Assembly: GCA_002375985.1 (NCBI GenBank)
Contig: DFNH01000027.1
Location: forward strand, 16,711-80,710
From: Firmicutes bacterium UBA3572
Lineage (GTDB): Bacteria; Bacillota; Desulfotomaculia; Desulfotomaculales; Desulforudaceae
Reading direction: 5' to 3'
DNA: 64,000 nt
Each line of letters starts with the position of its first letter. The first letter of the stretch is position 1. Under the pieces are notes generated by a model that did no database searches, was not told the DNA's origin, and was given only the letters and a program-made list of their open reading frames with translations. Below, in pieces: positions 16,560 to 25,368 of the stretch. The position numbers and the translations under genes are program-made.

Positions 16560-17732
16560 TCAGCGGACACGGAGTGGTTGGCGGCTTAATTCGGCGGGGC
16601 TGAGGAACCCGGGTTTTAGTTCATCTGCCACCTGCGCGAGTCGTTGCACATCGGCCGCAGTAAGCAAGGGATCGGTTCTAGAGGCGGCAAGCGTTTTTTC
16701 CACCGGCAATACCCGGTACTGCACCCGCCCGGCCGCGTGATAGGTATGCACCCAGATGGGGATCAGGTCCACGTCAGCAAGAAACGTTACGCCGGTGTCC
16801 AGGTCCTTTTTTATTACGAGATTAACCAGTAAGCCACTGTCCGCGTGTTGCCAGCGCTGGTTGGAGATGAAGTTCCCCAGGGAATAGGCGGCAAATTTCT
16901 TGCGGGGCACCCCGTCTTTTAACACCGTGCGGGTTTCCGTGGGCTGGACCACGTGCGGGTGACTGCCGAGGACGATATCTACTCCCTCAGAGAACAACCA
17001 ATGGACGAGGTCCCGCTGCGCGTCGTTGGGGTGCCGGCTGTATTCCTCCCCGAAGTGCAAACAGGCGATGATGATGTCGGCACCGGTCGTTTTAAGCGCC
17101 GCAATCTCATTCCGCATCTCGTCGCGGTCGATGACGTTGACCAGGTACGGTTTGTCCGCAGGAACCGGCAGGCCGTTGGTGGATGCGGTGTAGTTCATCA
17201 CGCCCAGCCGAATGCCGCCGATATCCCGGACAAACGGCCGGTCTTTCTCTTCCTGGCTACGGTACGTGCCGACCCGGTCCAACCCGGCGGCTTCCAGGTG
17301 GTCGATGGTGGCGATGACGCCCGCGGCGCCCTGGTCCAGGCTATGGTTGTTGGCGGTGAGGAACATGTCCAGGCCGACGGCCCGCATTTCGGCGGCCAGG
17401 TCGGCCGGGCAGTTAAACCGCGGGTAACCGCTGTAGCCCCGTTCGGGACCGGCCAAGGTGGTCTCCAGATTGGCGATAGCGTAGTCGGCCGCCTGGAAAA
17501 GATCCTGCACAGGTTCAAAAATCCGCCGGAACTCGAACCGCCCTGTGTCCGGGTTATGCACCGAATAAACCACCGGCATGTGCATCAGGAAGTCTCCCAC
17601 GGCGGCTACCGTGATACTGACTTCCCGTGTACCGGGGGGCGGGAAAGCCTCTCCCAGCGGGGCATCGGGTGTGTGGGCGGAAAAGAACAAAAACCAAGCG
17701 GCCAGTAAGGACATTAACACTTGGAGAAGCAT
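16560..17732 (-). CDS. CapA family (PGA_cap) metallophosphatase-like protein
   Basis: A 390-residue secreted or membrane-anchored CapA/PgsA-family protein. A hydrophobic N-terminal segment (LLQVLMSLLAAWFLFFSA) precedes the PGA_cap domain: VAAVGDFLMH, IANLETTL, LTANNHSLDQGA, CLHFGEEYS and VLGSHPHVVQP, all residues of the calcineurin-like metal site. Relatives act in poly-gamma-glutamate capsule synthesis, but no capB/C genes are nearby, so its substrate is unknown. It is convergent with yraN and followed upstream by a MITE. Confidence 0.88.
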   Translation of the reverse strand: MLLQVLMSLLAAWFLFFSAHTPDAPLGEAFPPPGTREVSITVAAVGDFLMHMPVVYSVHNPDTGRFEFRRIFEPVQDLFQAADYAIANLETTLAGPERGYSGYPRFNCPADLAAEMRAVGLDMFLTANNHSLDQGAAGVIATIDHLEAAGLDRVGTYRSQEEKDRPFVRDIGGIRLGVMNYTASTNGLPVPADKPYLVNVIDRDEMRNEIAALKTTGADIIIACLHFGEEYSRHPNDAQRDLVHWLFSEGVDIVLGSHPHVVQPTETRTVLKDGVPRKKFAAYSLGNFISNQRWQHADSGLLVNLVIKKDLDTGVTFLADVDLIPIWVHTYHAAGRVQYRVLPVEKTLAASRTDPLLTAADVQRLAQVADELKPGFLSPAELSRQPLRVR

Positions 17733-17769
17733 AGCACCCCTCCTGGTTTCCCCTGCGTCTGCCAGTCAG

Positions 17770-17991
17770 GTTCCGCTTAAAAACTCCACTAGGTGTGCAC
17801 CGGGGCATTATTGGAAGTCACTTAATTCAAAGAGCACAAGCCGCCCGAGGAATAGCGGACGTGTTTTTCGCCCGCGGTAGCGGGCGAGTTTCGGCGCCGC
17901 CTGAGGCGAGCGGGTTCATTCCTTGGCGCGGACATAGTGACTGTAATGCCCGGTCCAGCACATCGCCTCGGAGTTTCCTTTTTCGGCAGAC
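17770..17991. mobile_element. Diverged MITE copy
   Basis: Left end GTTCCGCTTAAAAAC (17770-17784) and right end TTTTTCGGCAGAC (17979-17991) are degraded versions of the 15-bp terminal repeats at 22476. Inside, GTGTGCACCGGGGCATTA, CGAGGAATAGCGGACGTG and TTCGCCCGC..GCGGGCGA are shared with that copy, and left and right arms are complementary (GGGGCATTA against TAATGCCC). It lies between the CapA-like gene and the decayed spl gene and encodes nothing. Confidence 0.75.
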
Positions 17992-18051
17992 TTTAGTCAG
18001 AATTCAACATCTGCCAGGGATTACCTGCCCGGTAAATAAAAACATTTATGA

Positions 18052-18602
18052 TCAGACCAGGTAGTCGATTTGCACTTGGGGGAAGACTCGCGGGTTTTGC
18101 CCAACAGGGTCTCTCGGATTTCCTGCATCAATTCGGGCATGTAAACGTACTTTCCGTAGCCGAACTGACCGAACCGGAAGCGGCGGTTTTCTCCTGTCAT
18201 AGGCAGGGTGGTCTTGGGGAAGATTTCACGGATGCGGTTTTTGGCCCGCGGGGTTATAACGGTGGGTGATGAACTCAAAGGGGAGGTTTTGCAAACCGGA
18301 GAAACGGACGCTTATGTCCTCCAGCAATCGTCCGTAAATCGCTAGCGTGCCAGCTGGCTCGAGGATAATGGGGGCGACCATGAACCCCAATGGGTAGCCG
18401 GTTGACGCTAGTTTGGCCGCCGCCTCCAGGCGCACTTTAAGGGGTGGGGTGCCGTGTTCGTAAGTGCAGGATCACTGCTGGGATGTTCACACTAAACCGG
18501 ACGGTAGTGTACCCGCCGTATGGAGCCACCTCATCGAACTTCTTGGTGACAAAGCGAAAGCGTCCGTGCTCCTGCGCGGCAAAGAAGGAAATTGTGCGCC
18601 GG
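18052..18602 (-). pseudogene. splB: Decayed spore photoproduct lyase (C-terminal two thirds)
   Basis: Read on the minus strand with frame changes, the region gives GRFRFVTKKFDEV, TTVRFSVNIPAVI, STGYPLGFMVAPII, LPFEFITHRY, FPKTTLPM, FRFGQFGYGKYVY and finally PQVQIDYLV before a stop at 18052. These are successive conserved blocks of SplB, the radical-SAM enzyme that repairs the spore photoproduct. The N-terminal part with the CxxxCxxC cluster motif is missing, and at least three frameshifts are present. The gene is therefore non-functional. The receiver-domain gene starts directly upstream. Confidence 0.85.
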
Positions 18603-18632
18603 CCAGGGCGCCGGTACGCTTCGGACCAAACG

Positions 18633-18998
18633 CTAATCGCGCAACACCGATTTCACCAGTCGCAACAAACTGGGTACATCGAAGGGCTTTTCGATTATGG
18701 CCACCACCGGCAGTTGCTCGTCCACGTTCCCCTCCAGGGCGTGGTCATAGCCGGTGACGAACAAGATTTTGGTGTTATCGGATACCGCCTTAATCCGACG
18801 GGCGACCTCCAGGCCGTTCATTGCGCCCAGTTTTAGATCGACAATCGCCAGGCGTGGCCGATGCTCCGCCACCAGCCGCAGACCTTCGGCTCCGGTAGCG
18901 GCCGCCCGGTGCGCGATACCCTCCAGGGCGAAGATCTCCTGGTAGAGCCAGCGCACGCTTTCGTCATCATCGGTTACCACAACATCCACTTGGTTCAT
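18633..18998 (-). CDS. Single-domain response regulator (Spo0F-like receiver)
   Basis: A stand-alone 121-residue receiver domain. The acidic pocket (TDDDES), phosphoacceptor Asp in IVDLKLG, the switch Thr in FVTGYD and Lys in IIEKPFD are all present. It has no output domain, so it probably acts as a phosphorelay intermediate like Spo0F, or as a protein-protein switch. Its start overlaps the stop of the kinase gene by four bases (ATGA), so the two form a two-component pair. Confidence 0.9.
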   Translation of the reverse strand: MNQVDVVVTDDDESVRWLYQEIFALEGIAHRAAATGAEGLRLVAEHRPRLAIVDLKLGAMNGLEVARRIKAVSDNTKILFVTGYDHALEGNVDEQLPVVAIIEKPFDVPSLLRLVKSVLRD

Positions 18999-21073
18999 TT
19001 TTCAATCACTCCTTCCTTTACGCCACCAGCGACCGAGGTGCCGGGTGCTGTGGTTTCCAAAGAGCCCTGTTCCGTAGACTGCCTGAGCGGCAGCACGACT
19101 TGCACGGTGGTGCCCCGACCGGGTTCACTTTCCAGGCGTAGTTTGCCGCCCATCCGCTGCACGATGGTAGAGGAGATCCAGAGTCCCAGTCCGGTGCCTC
19201 CCAGTTTGGTGGTAAAAAACGGTCGTGTCACGTTGTTGATGTTTTCCCTGGATATACCTGGTCCATTGTCCCTGAAGGTGACCCACGCTTGTTCCGCGTC
19301 CCGGTGCAGGGAGATTTCAAGCCGGCCGCTTCCGCTCACGGCTTCAACAGCGTTCTTGGCAATGTTGATAAATACTTGCTTGAGACTGTCTGGATCCCCC
19401 GTCACCTGGGGAAAATCATCAGGCGCGTCGTGAATCACCAACTCTACGTCGTGCAAGTTTGCCTCACTCCGCAGCAGAAACCTTAAATCCTCGATCACCT
19501 GAACGAGGTCTACCGATTGCAGGCTTTCCTTAGTGCCGGGCTTGGCGAAGCGCAAGAAATTAGTAAGGATTTTGTTCATCCGGTTTAATTCCACACGGAG
19601 CTTGGTAAGGATTTCCTGGCGCTTGTGTTCGTCGTCTACCAGGTCAAAAAGCTGGATTGCGCCGGCGGCGGCGGCCAAGGGATTACGGATTTCATGCGCC
19701 AGGCTGGCGGCTACTTCCCCGGCGGTGGCCAGTTTTTCCCACTCCTGTAGGCGACGCCGGATGTGCACGTTTTCGGTAACGTCTTCGAAGGTCAAAACGG
19801 CCCCAGCGACCGTCCCGTCTTCACAGTACAAGGGGGTGACGTCCCAGTTTAGGTGCAGCGTTGCTTCCCCCTGTCCCAGCGTGAGTTGCCGCCGGCAGTA
19901 AGTCTCGCCGGCGGCGCCGGCGCACAGCGCCATCCTGATAGGTAGAAGGCCCTTGTGTTCGGTGATGGGTTGTCCTAGCGTGAGAGAGAATCCATAGGCG
20001 GCTAAAATCCGCCGGGCGGCCTGGTTGGCTATTACTACCCGGCCTTCACCGTTGGTAATGATGAGGCCGTGGCGTACCGAATTTAATAGGCTGCCGAGAC
20101 GCTGCTGGGCGCAATGGTAAACGGCGGCGACTTTTAAGGCCATGGTGACCTGCTGGCCGAAGGCGGACAGGGCCGCACGGACGCGAGCAGGAGATGTCTC
20201 CGGGTTGACTATGCCCAAGGATGCTCCATAGCCGTTATGGGTGAGAAATGAAGTCTGTAGCCTTAAGCCCCCGCTTGTTTTGTCCAAGACGTGAGCCCAT
20301 TGTGCGACCGCCGTTGCGGCATCCTTCCCCAGGACGAGCGCCTCACGCCAGTGCCGTTCAAGAGCCACCAAGAGTTCCGTACACCGTCCCCGATGGGCGG
20401 TAACCGTTTGAACATTCCGGTAGTAGGTAAAAGCCCAGGCCCCTTCGGCGTCAAAGAGCACCACTAGCGAACTGGTCACCAGGTCTAGGATGCGGCGCAA
20501 TTTGAAACCTTCCGAACCCAGGAAGGCCGCCACGAGTTTGTTTAGCTCAACGACCATCGTTGGGAGTGTTGTCTTTGGCCCAGGGGAGGTATTTGGCCTG
20601 GTAAAACGAAGCAGTTGGGCGTATAGGGTTTGGACTCGTTCCGCTTTTTCCCGGAATTCGTCCACCGTGAGGGCCGGCGCCGGTAGCCACAAGCGGTCGG
20701 CTTGCGGAATGCCGTAAGCCTCCAGCCGGGCCTCAAGCTCCAATCGTGCCTGCGCGTCCTTATGGGGCAGGCCGCCAATTAAAACCAGGCACAGGCCGTT
20801 TTCCAGAGCTACCACAGCTACCGGTAGATCAAGCGGGTCGTTGACGATGGCCACGCTGCCGTCTTGGCCTGCTCCGGAAAGGGTGCGAAAAAACGTCCTG
20901 TAGGCGCGGGATAGGACCGGATAACGCCCAAACTCGGAAAAAACGCAACCGGGGGCGTGATACACATCTAAGATGTTGCCTTCCGTGTTCAACACTACCA
21001 CGGTCAGTTCCAGAATCCGAGCCAGGGATTCATGGAACGCCCGCCATTTCACGGTCATTAAGCCGTTGGGCAT
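18995..21073 (-). CDS. Soluble sensor histidine kinase (sensory N-terminus, GAF, PAS, HisKA, HATPase_c)
   Basis: A 692-residue kinase without obvious membrane helices. Residues 1-150 resemble a PocR-type sensory domain (LARILELTVVVLNTEGNI with Cys in APGCVFSEF). A GAF-like region, then a PAS domain (VRHGLIITNGEGRVVIANQAARRIL) follow. The kinase core has the H-box ASLAHEIRNPLAAAAG, N-box FINIAKNAVEAV, G1 DNGPGIS and GTGLGLWI, all intact. It probably phosphorylates the receiver encoded by the overlapping downstream gene. In this genomic setting it may feed a sporulation or stress phosphorelay, but that is inference. Confidence 0.9.
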   Translation of the reverse strand: MPNGLMTVKWRAFHESLARILELTVVVLNTEGNILDVYHAPGCVFSEFGRYPVLSRAYRTFFRTLSGAGQDGSVAIVNDPLDLPVAVVALENGLCLVLIGGLPHKDAQARLELEARLEAYGIPQADRLWLPAPALTVDEFREKAERVQTLYAQLLRFTRPNTSPGPKTTLPTMVVELNKLVAAFLGSEGFKLRRILDLVTSSLVVLFDAEGAWAFTYYRNVQTVTAHRGRCTELLVALERHWREALVLGKDAATAVAQWAHVLDKTSGGLRLQTSFLTHNGYGASLGIVNPETSPARVRAALSAFGQQVTMALKVAAVYHCAQQRLGSLLNSVRHGLIITNGEGRVVIANQAARRILAAYGFSLTLGQPITEHKGLLPIRMALCAGAAGETYCRRQLTLGQGEATLHLNWDVTPLYCEDGTVAGAVLTFEDVTENVHIRRRLQEWEKLATAGEVAASLAHEIRNPLAAAAGAIQLFDLVDDEHKRQEILTKLRVELNRMNKILTNFLRFAKPGTKESLQSVDLVQVIEDLRFLLRSEANLHDVELVIHDAPDDFPQVTGDPDSLKQVFINIAKNAVEAVSGSGRLEISLHRDAEQAWVTFRDNGPGISRENINNVTRPFFTTKLGGTGLGLWISSTIVQRMGGKLRLESEPGRGTTVQVVLPLRQSTEQGSLETTAPGTSVAGGVKEGVIEK

Positions 21074-21121
21074 TTGTTTCCTCCTTGTCCCGTGGTATAT
21101 GTCGGCAATCCTTTTAGATAT

Positions 21122-21150
21122 TTGACAGCTGAGGCCCTATTTCCTGCAAT
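21122..21150 (+). promoter_or_regulatory. Candidate promoter in the divergent intergenic region
   Basis: TTGACA (21122-21127) and TGCAAT (21145-21150) with 17-base spacing lie in the 280-bp gap between the kinase gene (leftward) and the 3D-domain gene (rightward). The -10 is imperfect and the distance to the 3D gene is about 200 bases, so confidence is low. No ORF or clear RNA structure is seen in the gap. Confidence 0.3.
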
Positions 21151-21352
21151 CCCCAACCTTTTTTTTACATAATATTTGCATTTCGCTAACGCTTCCAGGC
21201 AGCCAAGATTGAGAATTGTCTGTAAGCACTACCGTGAGCGGACAAATAGCCGTACGCCGCCGCAAATACCATTAATTTCCTTGTATAGAAGAAGTGACTG
21301 AAGAAGGGCTCTGAGTTACAATTATTTCCAGATCAAATCCCGCGGCGATGAG

Positions 21353-22012
21353 GTGAATGTGCTGAGTACCGCTGACTGGTACACCGTTAAACCAACCCAG
21401 GAAGATCCCCGCAAAAAGATCCCCTTGGTCAGGCCGCAACGCGCGGTGGCCCCGGTGTCCAGGCGGCCCGGCAAACCATTTCCGGTCTTCGGCCTCGTGG
21501 TTGCCCTGCTATTGTTAGGCTTGGGGGCGACCGTGCTCAGTTCTGGGCTCAAAGAGCCCAATGATCTTCAAAGCCTGCAGGTCTTGGCCGGATTAGAGCA
21601 GCATCCGCCGGCGCGGTCCGGACACGTGGCGGCTCCGATTGCCCCAAGTCCTCCTGAAGATAAAGATGATCTCCGACAGGTGCGTTCTACGCGAACCGGG
21701 GAGCCGGTAGCCCGGGGGTCGTCCCGGACGCTACGCATGTTGGCCACCGCGTACACGCTGGAATGCGGCAACGGCGACGGCTACACCGCCACCATGACGC
21801 GCCCGCGGATCGGGATTGTTGCCGTTGACCCCCGGGTGATCCCGTATGGTTACCTGGTTTACATCGAAGGGTACGGTTACTTCCGGGCCGAAGATACGGG
21901 GGGAGACATCAAGGGTGACCGCATCGACATCTACATGCCGTCCCGGGAGGAGGCTCTGTCTTTTGGGCGGCGCTGGGTGGAGGTCAAAGTGATCGGCAGA
22001 ATCGAAGAGTAG
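21353..22012 (+). CDS. 3D-domain cell-wall protein (YuiC/YabE-type lytic transglycosylase-like)
   Basis: The 219-residue product has a cytoplasmic tail, one transmembrane segment (VFGLVVALLLLGLGATVLSS, about residues 42-62), a Pro/charged linker and a C-terminal 3D domain: LATAYTLECG, GIVAVDPRVIPYGYLVYIEGYG, AEDTGGDIKGDRIDIYM and SFGRRWVEVKVI. The three aspartates that name the domain are present. Such domains cleave peptidoglycan (Rpf/MltA-like fold) in Firmicutes, often during sporulation or germination. The start is GTG 21353 or GTG 21359; GAGGTGA overlaps both. Confidence 0.88.
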   Translation: MNVLSTADWYTVKPTQEDPRKKIPLVRPQRAVAPVSRRPGKPFPVFGLVVALLLLGLGATVLSSGLKEPNDLQSLQVLAGLEQHPPARSGHVAAPIAPSPPEDKDDLRQVRSTRTGEPVARGSSRTLRMLATAYTLECGNGDGYTATMTRPRIGIVAVDPRVIPYGYLVYIEGYGYFRAEDTGGDIKGDRIDIYMPSREEALSFGRRWVEVKVIGRIEE

Positions 22013-22159
22013 GCGTGAGGCTGAAGAACAATTCCGGCGAGGGCCGGCGCCCAGAGAAAAGACCGAAGTACCATTTTGACAGAAAAATTTGAAACTTTTT
22101 GCGGGATTTGGTAACACTTTGTCGAAGTCCTGCTACTAAGGTCCTATTAACCGCGAGGT

Positions 22160-22396
22160 GGCCCGGAAGCATTCTCCGAATCGGCAAGGTTGGCATTTCG
22201 GAACGGATTCTTTTTAAACCTGGTCCGCTTACGAAAGGGGAAAACGCCGAGATCTAACGGCACTGTGAAATCGGTCACCGTATTGCTCTGTCCGTGCCCG
22301 ACCTGGTACCCATTGCCGACTGGATATTAAAACACCACGAGGTGGTGGAACGGTAAGGGTTATCCCCCGGGTCTCGAAGGGGAAGAAATCAGCTTT
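22160..22396 (+). pseudogene. Fragment of an HD-GYP domain gene
   Basis: In frame fragments read RIGKVGISERILFKPGPLTKG, ENAEI, a stop, RHCEIGHRIALS, VPIADWILKHHE and, after a frame change, WWNGKGYPPGLEGEEI. This is the second half of a c-di-GMP phosphodiesterase HD-GYP domain with one in-frame stop, one frameshift and loss of the HD dyad. Upstream and downstream parts are gone. It is followed by a MITE. An intact relative is at 31148. Confidence 0.85.
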
Positions 22397-22469
22397 TTTC
22401 TTTTTTGAAAAAACTGAAGCTGGCCGCACCCTTCGGCAGGGATTTTTCCCCTTGCGAAGAATGGAAGAT

Positions 22470-22721
22470 TAATTAGATTCTGCTGAAAAACACTACCTGG
22501 TGTGCGCCGGGGCATTATCGGAGGTCACATTGGGAGCTTGTTCAAAGAACGAAAGCCGTCCGAGGAATAGCGGCGACGTGTTTTTCGCCCGCGAAAGCGG
22601 GCGAGTTTCGGTGCCGCCCGAGGCGAGCGAGTTCATTCCTTAGCGCGGACACAGTGACCAGAGATAATGCCCCGGCACAGCACACCGCTCACAAGGTTGC
22701 TTTTTCAGCAGAATCTAATTA
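22470..22721. mobile_element. Intact 240-bp MITE with TAATTA target duplication
   Basis: The element 22476-22715 has perfect 15-bp terminal inverted repeats (GATTCTGCTGAAAAA and TTTTTCAGCAGAATC) and is flanked by the direct repeat TAATTA (22470-22475, 22716-22721). The arms are further complementary: GCCGGGGCATTATC on the left and GATAATGCCCCGGC on the right, so the whole can fold into a long hairpin. It has no coding capacity. Copies or remnants are at 9711, 17770 and 7639; the IS at 62809-63840 has similar ends. Confidence 0.92.
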
Positions 22722-24308
22722 GATCGGCGTCGCGGAGCATTCGGGGCATGCAAGACAAAATAAACCAAATTTGAAACAGTTGCACCAACGTCTGGCGGAA
22801 CTGTGAGTCCGCTTTGAGCGTTTGGGAGACAAGCTTACGGAGAGGGACAAAAGGTCTCACAGCAAGGTTGCCTGCCGGACCCTCAACTATGCGCAGAGGT
22901 TTCAGAAGCGATTCGCGCTTTCTTTCCACACCGTAGCGGGGGAGTTGGAACGGGTTAGTCGAAATCTGCAGGCCTCCGTAGACGTAGGTGCAAGCCGTTC
23001 CCTGGACGATCTGGAAGGATCTGGCGCCTCCTGGAGAACCGCGCGGCCAGGGAAACGGAAACAATCACCAAGGTCCCAAGGCAGTCCAATAACAATCTTC
23101 GGGAGCGGTTACCCGATTTCGACTTTACCTTGGTCAGGGAAAGGCGGTTTGGTCCGGCGTATTGGCTGGCCTGTTATCAAGAAACTAAGCACGGGAATGC
23201 GCCCCTATCACCGTTATTAATCAAGACCCTGGAGTTGGCCGATATCGTGGAGGGGGAGGGCGGCCCGGCGGCGCGTTGGCTGACGAAGATCTACGGACAC
23301 AGCGATTTTGAGGATCTGTTGGCTGTCCCTCCCGGTAAGGCCGATCATCCAGCGCGGCGTCTTTTTGCCTTCGCGGCTTTGCTCCGCCCAGCCATCCTAG
23401 CACCCGACAGTGGGGCGCCCCGGCTGTTGGGGCGCTTGACAAACTTGCCCTCCGGGTTGTCGGCCTTGTGTGCGGCCGTGGCCGGAGGAGCGGAACATTC
23501 CTCGTGGAAAGAGGAGGCGCGTGTTCTCGCCGAGGAGGTTAAGGGCTGGCAACAGCGCAACCAGAAGCTTACCACGGCGGCCGCGCCGGCGGCCAAATTG
23601 TGGGAGAGTATGCAGGAAGAAGGGGGTCTGGTGCACACCGGCTGCTGTGCTCCGTGTTAGCAAATGACGCGCAGGCGGTGGAAGAGGTTCGGGGACTGGC
23701 AAACCGGTTACAAAATGAAGCTAGTTTGCGGCGGGAGATCGAGGACTTTTACCGCCGGAGAAAACAACTGGGTGCTAAACAGGACATGTTTCATATCCTG
23801 GGTTCCTGGCAAATCCTGGCCCGGATGAGGGAGGCCTTGAAACTTGCCGAGCGTTGGCTGGATTTTCGCGAAAAACGGGCACAAGCGAGGATCGAAGTAC
23901 AGATTCTCCGCCAAGACGGACTGGATGGGCTGTTACCACCCGCCCAAAAAGACCTAGACGCCCTTGCCGGAGAGTACGCGGAAGATCACGCGGTGACAAC
24001 GGCTACCCTGTTATGCCGCCATTGTTTAGATTCTTTGCGCGCCTTGTCCCGGTCGGGTCGGGAGGGATTTGTCGAGCCCCAAGAGTTGGCTTCCGGGGAG
24101 ATCGCTAAACAGCCCCAGTTGAAACTCGATCCCCTCTGGATGCCGTCTGCGGCAGCCGTGGACTGCTTGGGAAGCGCTCTGCTGGCGCTTTTCGAGGATG
24201 ACCACCCCGTTGCTACAGGAGAGACACCTCATAACCCAGGCCCGCCTCCAGGCTGTACGCTCTACTGAAGACGTCGAACTCAACAATTTGGGGGAGGAAG
24301 ACGTCTAA
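22722..24308 (+). pseudogene. Unrecognised large protein, frameshifted
   Basis: Three reading frames together form one protein-like sequence of about 520 residues that I cannot assign. It starts at the MITE border (KPNLKQLHQRLAEL, stop, VRFERLGDKLTERDKR), continues as helical segments, then a well-formed block (LVRERRFGPAYWLACYQE, ARRLFAFAALLRPAILAPDSGAPRLLGRL), a frameshift near 23630, then more charged helices (LRREIEDFYRRRKQLGAKQDM), ending at TAA 24306. At least one stop and three frameshifts interrupt it. The Leu/Arg/Glu-rich helices suggest an alpha-helical or coiled-coil protein. Frame-preserving composition suggests recent decay. Confidence 0.7.
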
Positions 24309-24342
24309 CCCCCCAAGAAATGGCCTTTGTTTTGAGGAGGAG

Positions 24343-25311
24343 ATGCGGCGGTTGGACTCCGCGCGTCATTACCCGGTCAGCGTCGTGGTTTGCGATGTTG
24401 ACGGTTTGAAATTGATTAACGACATCCTGGGGCATGAGGAAGGAGACCGGTCGTTGAAAGCGGCGGACCAAACCATAAGAGGCCCTTTTCGCACTTCTGA
24501 CGCGGTTGCCCGCATTGGTGGTGACGAGTTTGTGGCCATTCTGCCGAAAACCGGTGAGCGCACCGCCGCAGACATTTGTGCACGCATAAGAAAGGCGGTC
24601 GACGCCTATAACCAGGGGGAGTGCGACCTGCCCCTCTTCTTGTCCGTGGGTTATGCCACCGGCACCGAACCTTCCGAGGGGATCAGGGAAATCTTGCGGT
24701 GGGCCGACAGCCATATGTACGCGAATAAGTACCAGCAAACCGTGGAATCCCAAAAGAAAATCTTTGATTTTTTCCTGCGTCTCCTGGCGTCCAGGGCATC
24801 GACGGACGAAGGACACACTTTGCGCATCCAACGTATGGTGCATCTCTTAGGCCAGGCCATAGGTCTACCACCCGATGAAATTAAAAACCTCGTCCTGCTC
24901 AGCAAGGTCTACGATATCGGCAAGATTGCCGTTGATGAAGCCATTATTACCAAAGACAGCGCGCTCACCAGCGACGAGTGGGAGGAAGTGGAAGGACATA
25001 GTGAAGTCGGTGAGCGCATCGCCCGTATCTCTCCGGAGACCGCGGTGGTAGCCGATTTCATTCTGCAGCATCACGAGCGTTGGGACGGAGGCGGTTATCC
25101 GCGGGGTTTGCGGGGCAGAAACATTCATCTATATTCCTGCATCCTGGCCGTTGTCGATGCTTATCAAGCCATGACCAGCCCCAGACCCTACCGCGAGCCG
25201 CTGTCACACAAGGAGGCGCTTGAGGAATTGAAAAAACACCGGGGCACCCAGTTTGACCCACGTCTGGTGGACATCTTCGTGAGCCTGTTCGATCAGGAAT
25301 ACCTGATGTAA
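24343..25311 (+). CDS. GGDEF and HD-GYP two-domain protein with altered HD dyad
   Basis: The 322-residue protein has a GGDEF domain (DVDGLKLINDILGHEEGD; inhibitory-site RTSD at 50-53; RIGGDEF at 59-63), which would make c-di-GMP, and a C-terminal HD-GYP domain. The HD-GYP signature is partly broken: VYDIGKIAV has Tyr190 where the metal-binding His should be, although EGHTLR, LQHHERWDGGGYP and the rest remain. Phosphodiesterase activity is therefore doubtful. The reading frame continues upstream of ATG 24343 (NGLCFEEEM resembles the start of a GGDEF domain), so the gene was once longer. Purines (GAGGAGGAG) directly precede the ATG. Confidence 0.85.
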   Translation: MRRLDSARHYPVSVVVCDVDGLKLINDILGHEEGDRSLKAADQTIRGPFRTSDAVARIGGDEFVAILPKTGERTAADICARIRKAVDAYNQGECDLPLFLSVGYATGTEPSEGIREILRWADSHMYANKYQQTVESQKKIFDFFLRLLASRASTDEGHTLRIQRMVHLLGQAIGLPPDEIKNLVLLSKVYDIGKIAVDEAIITKDSALTSDEWEEVEGHSEVGERIARISPETAVVADFILQHHERWDGGGYPRGLRGRNIHLYSCILAVVDAYQAMTSPRPYREPLSHKEALEELKKHRGTQFDPRLVDIFVSLFDQEYLM

Positions 25312-25368
25312 TTGGTAAATCGGCTGGTCACCCTTTGCCCACTAGATTGACTAGAGGAGGAACATGGC

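Noticed and set aside
22722..24308. Assignment of the frameshifted protein to a known antiphage or helicase family
   Set aside because: No Walker, nuclease or helicase motif could be identified; only helical character is visible, so no function is claimed.
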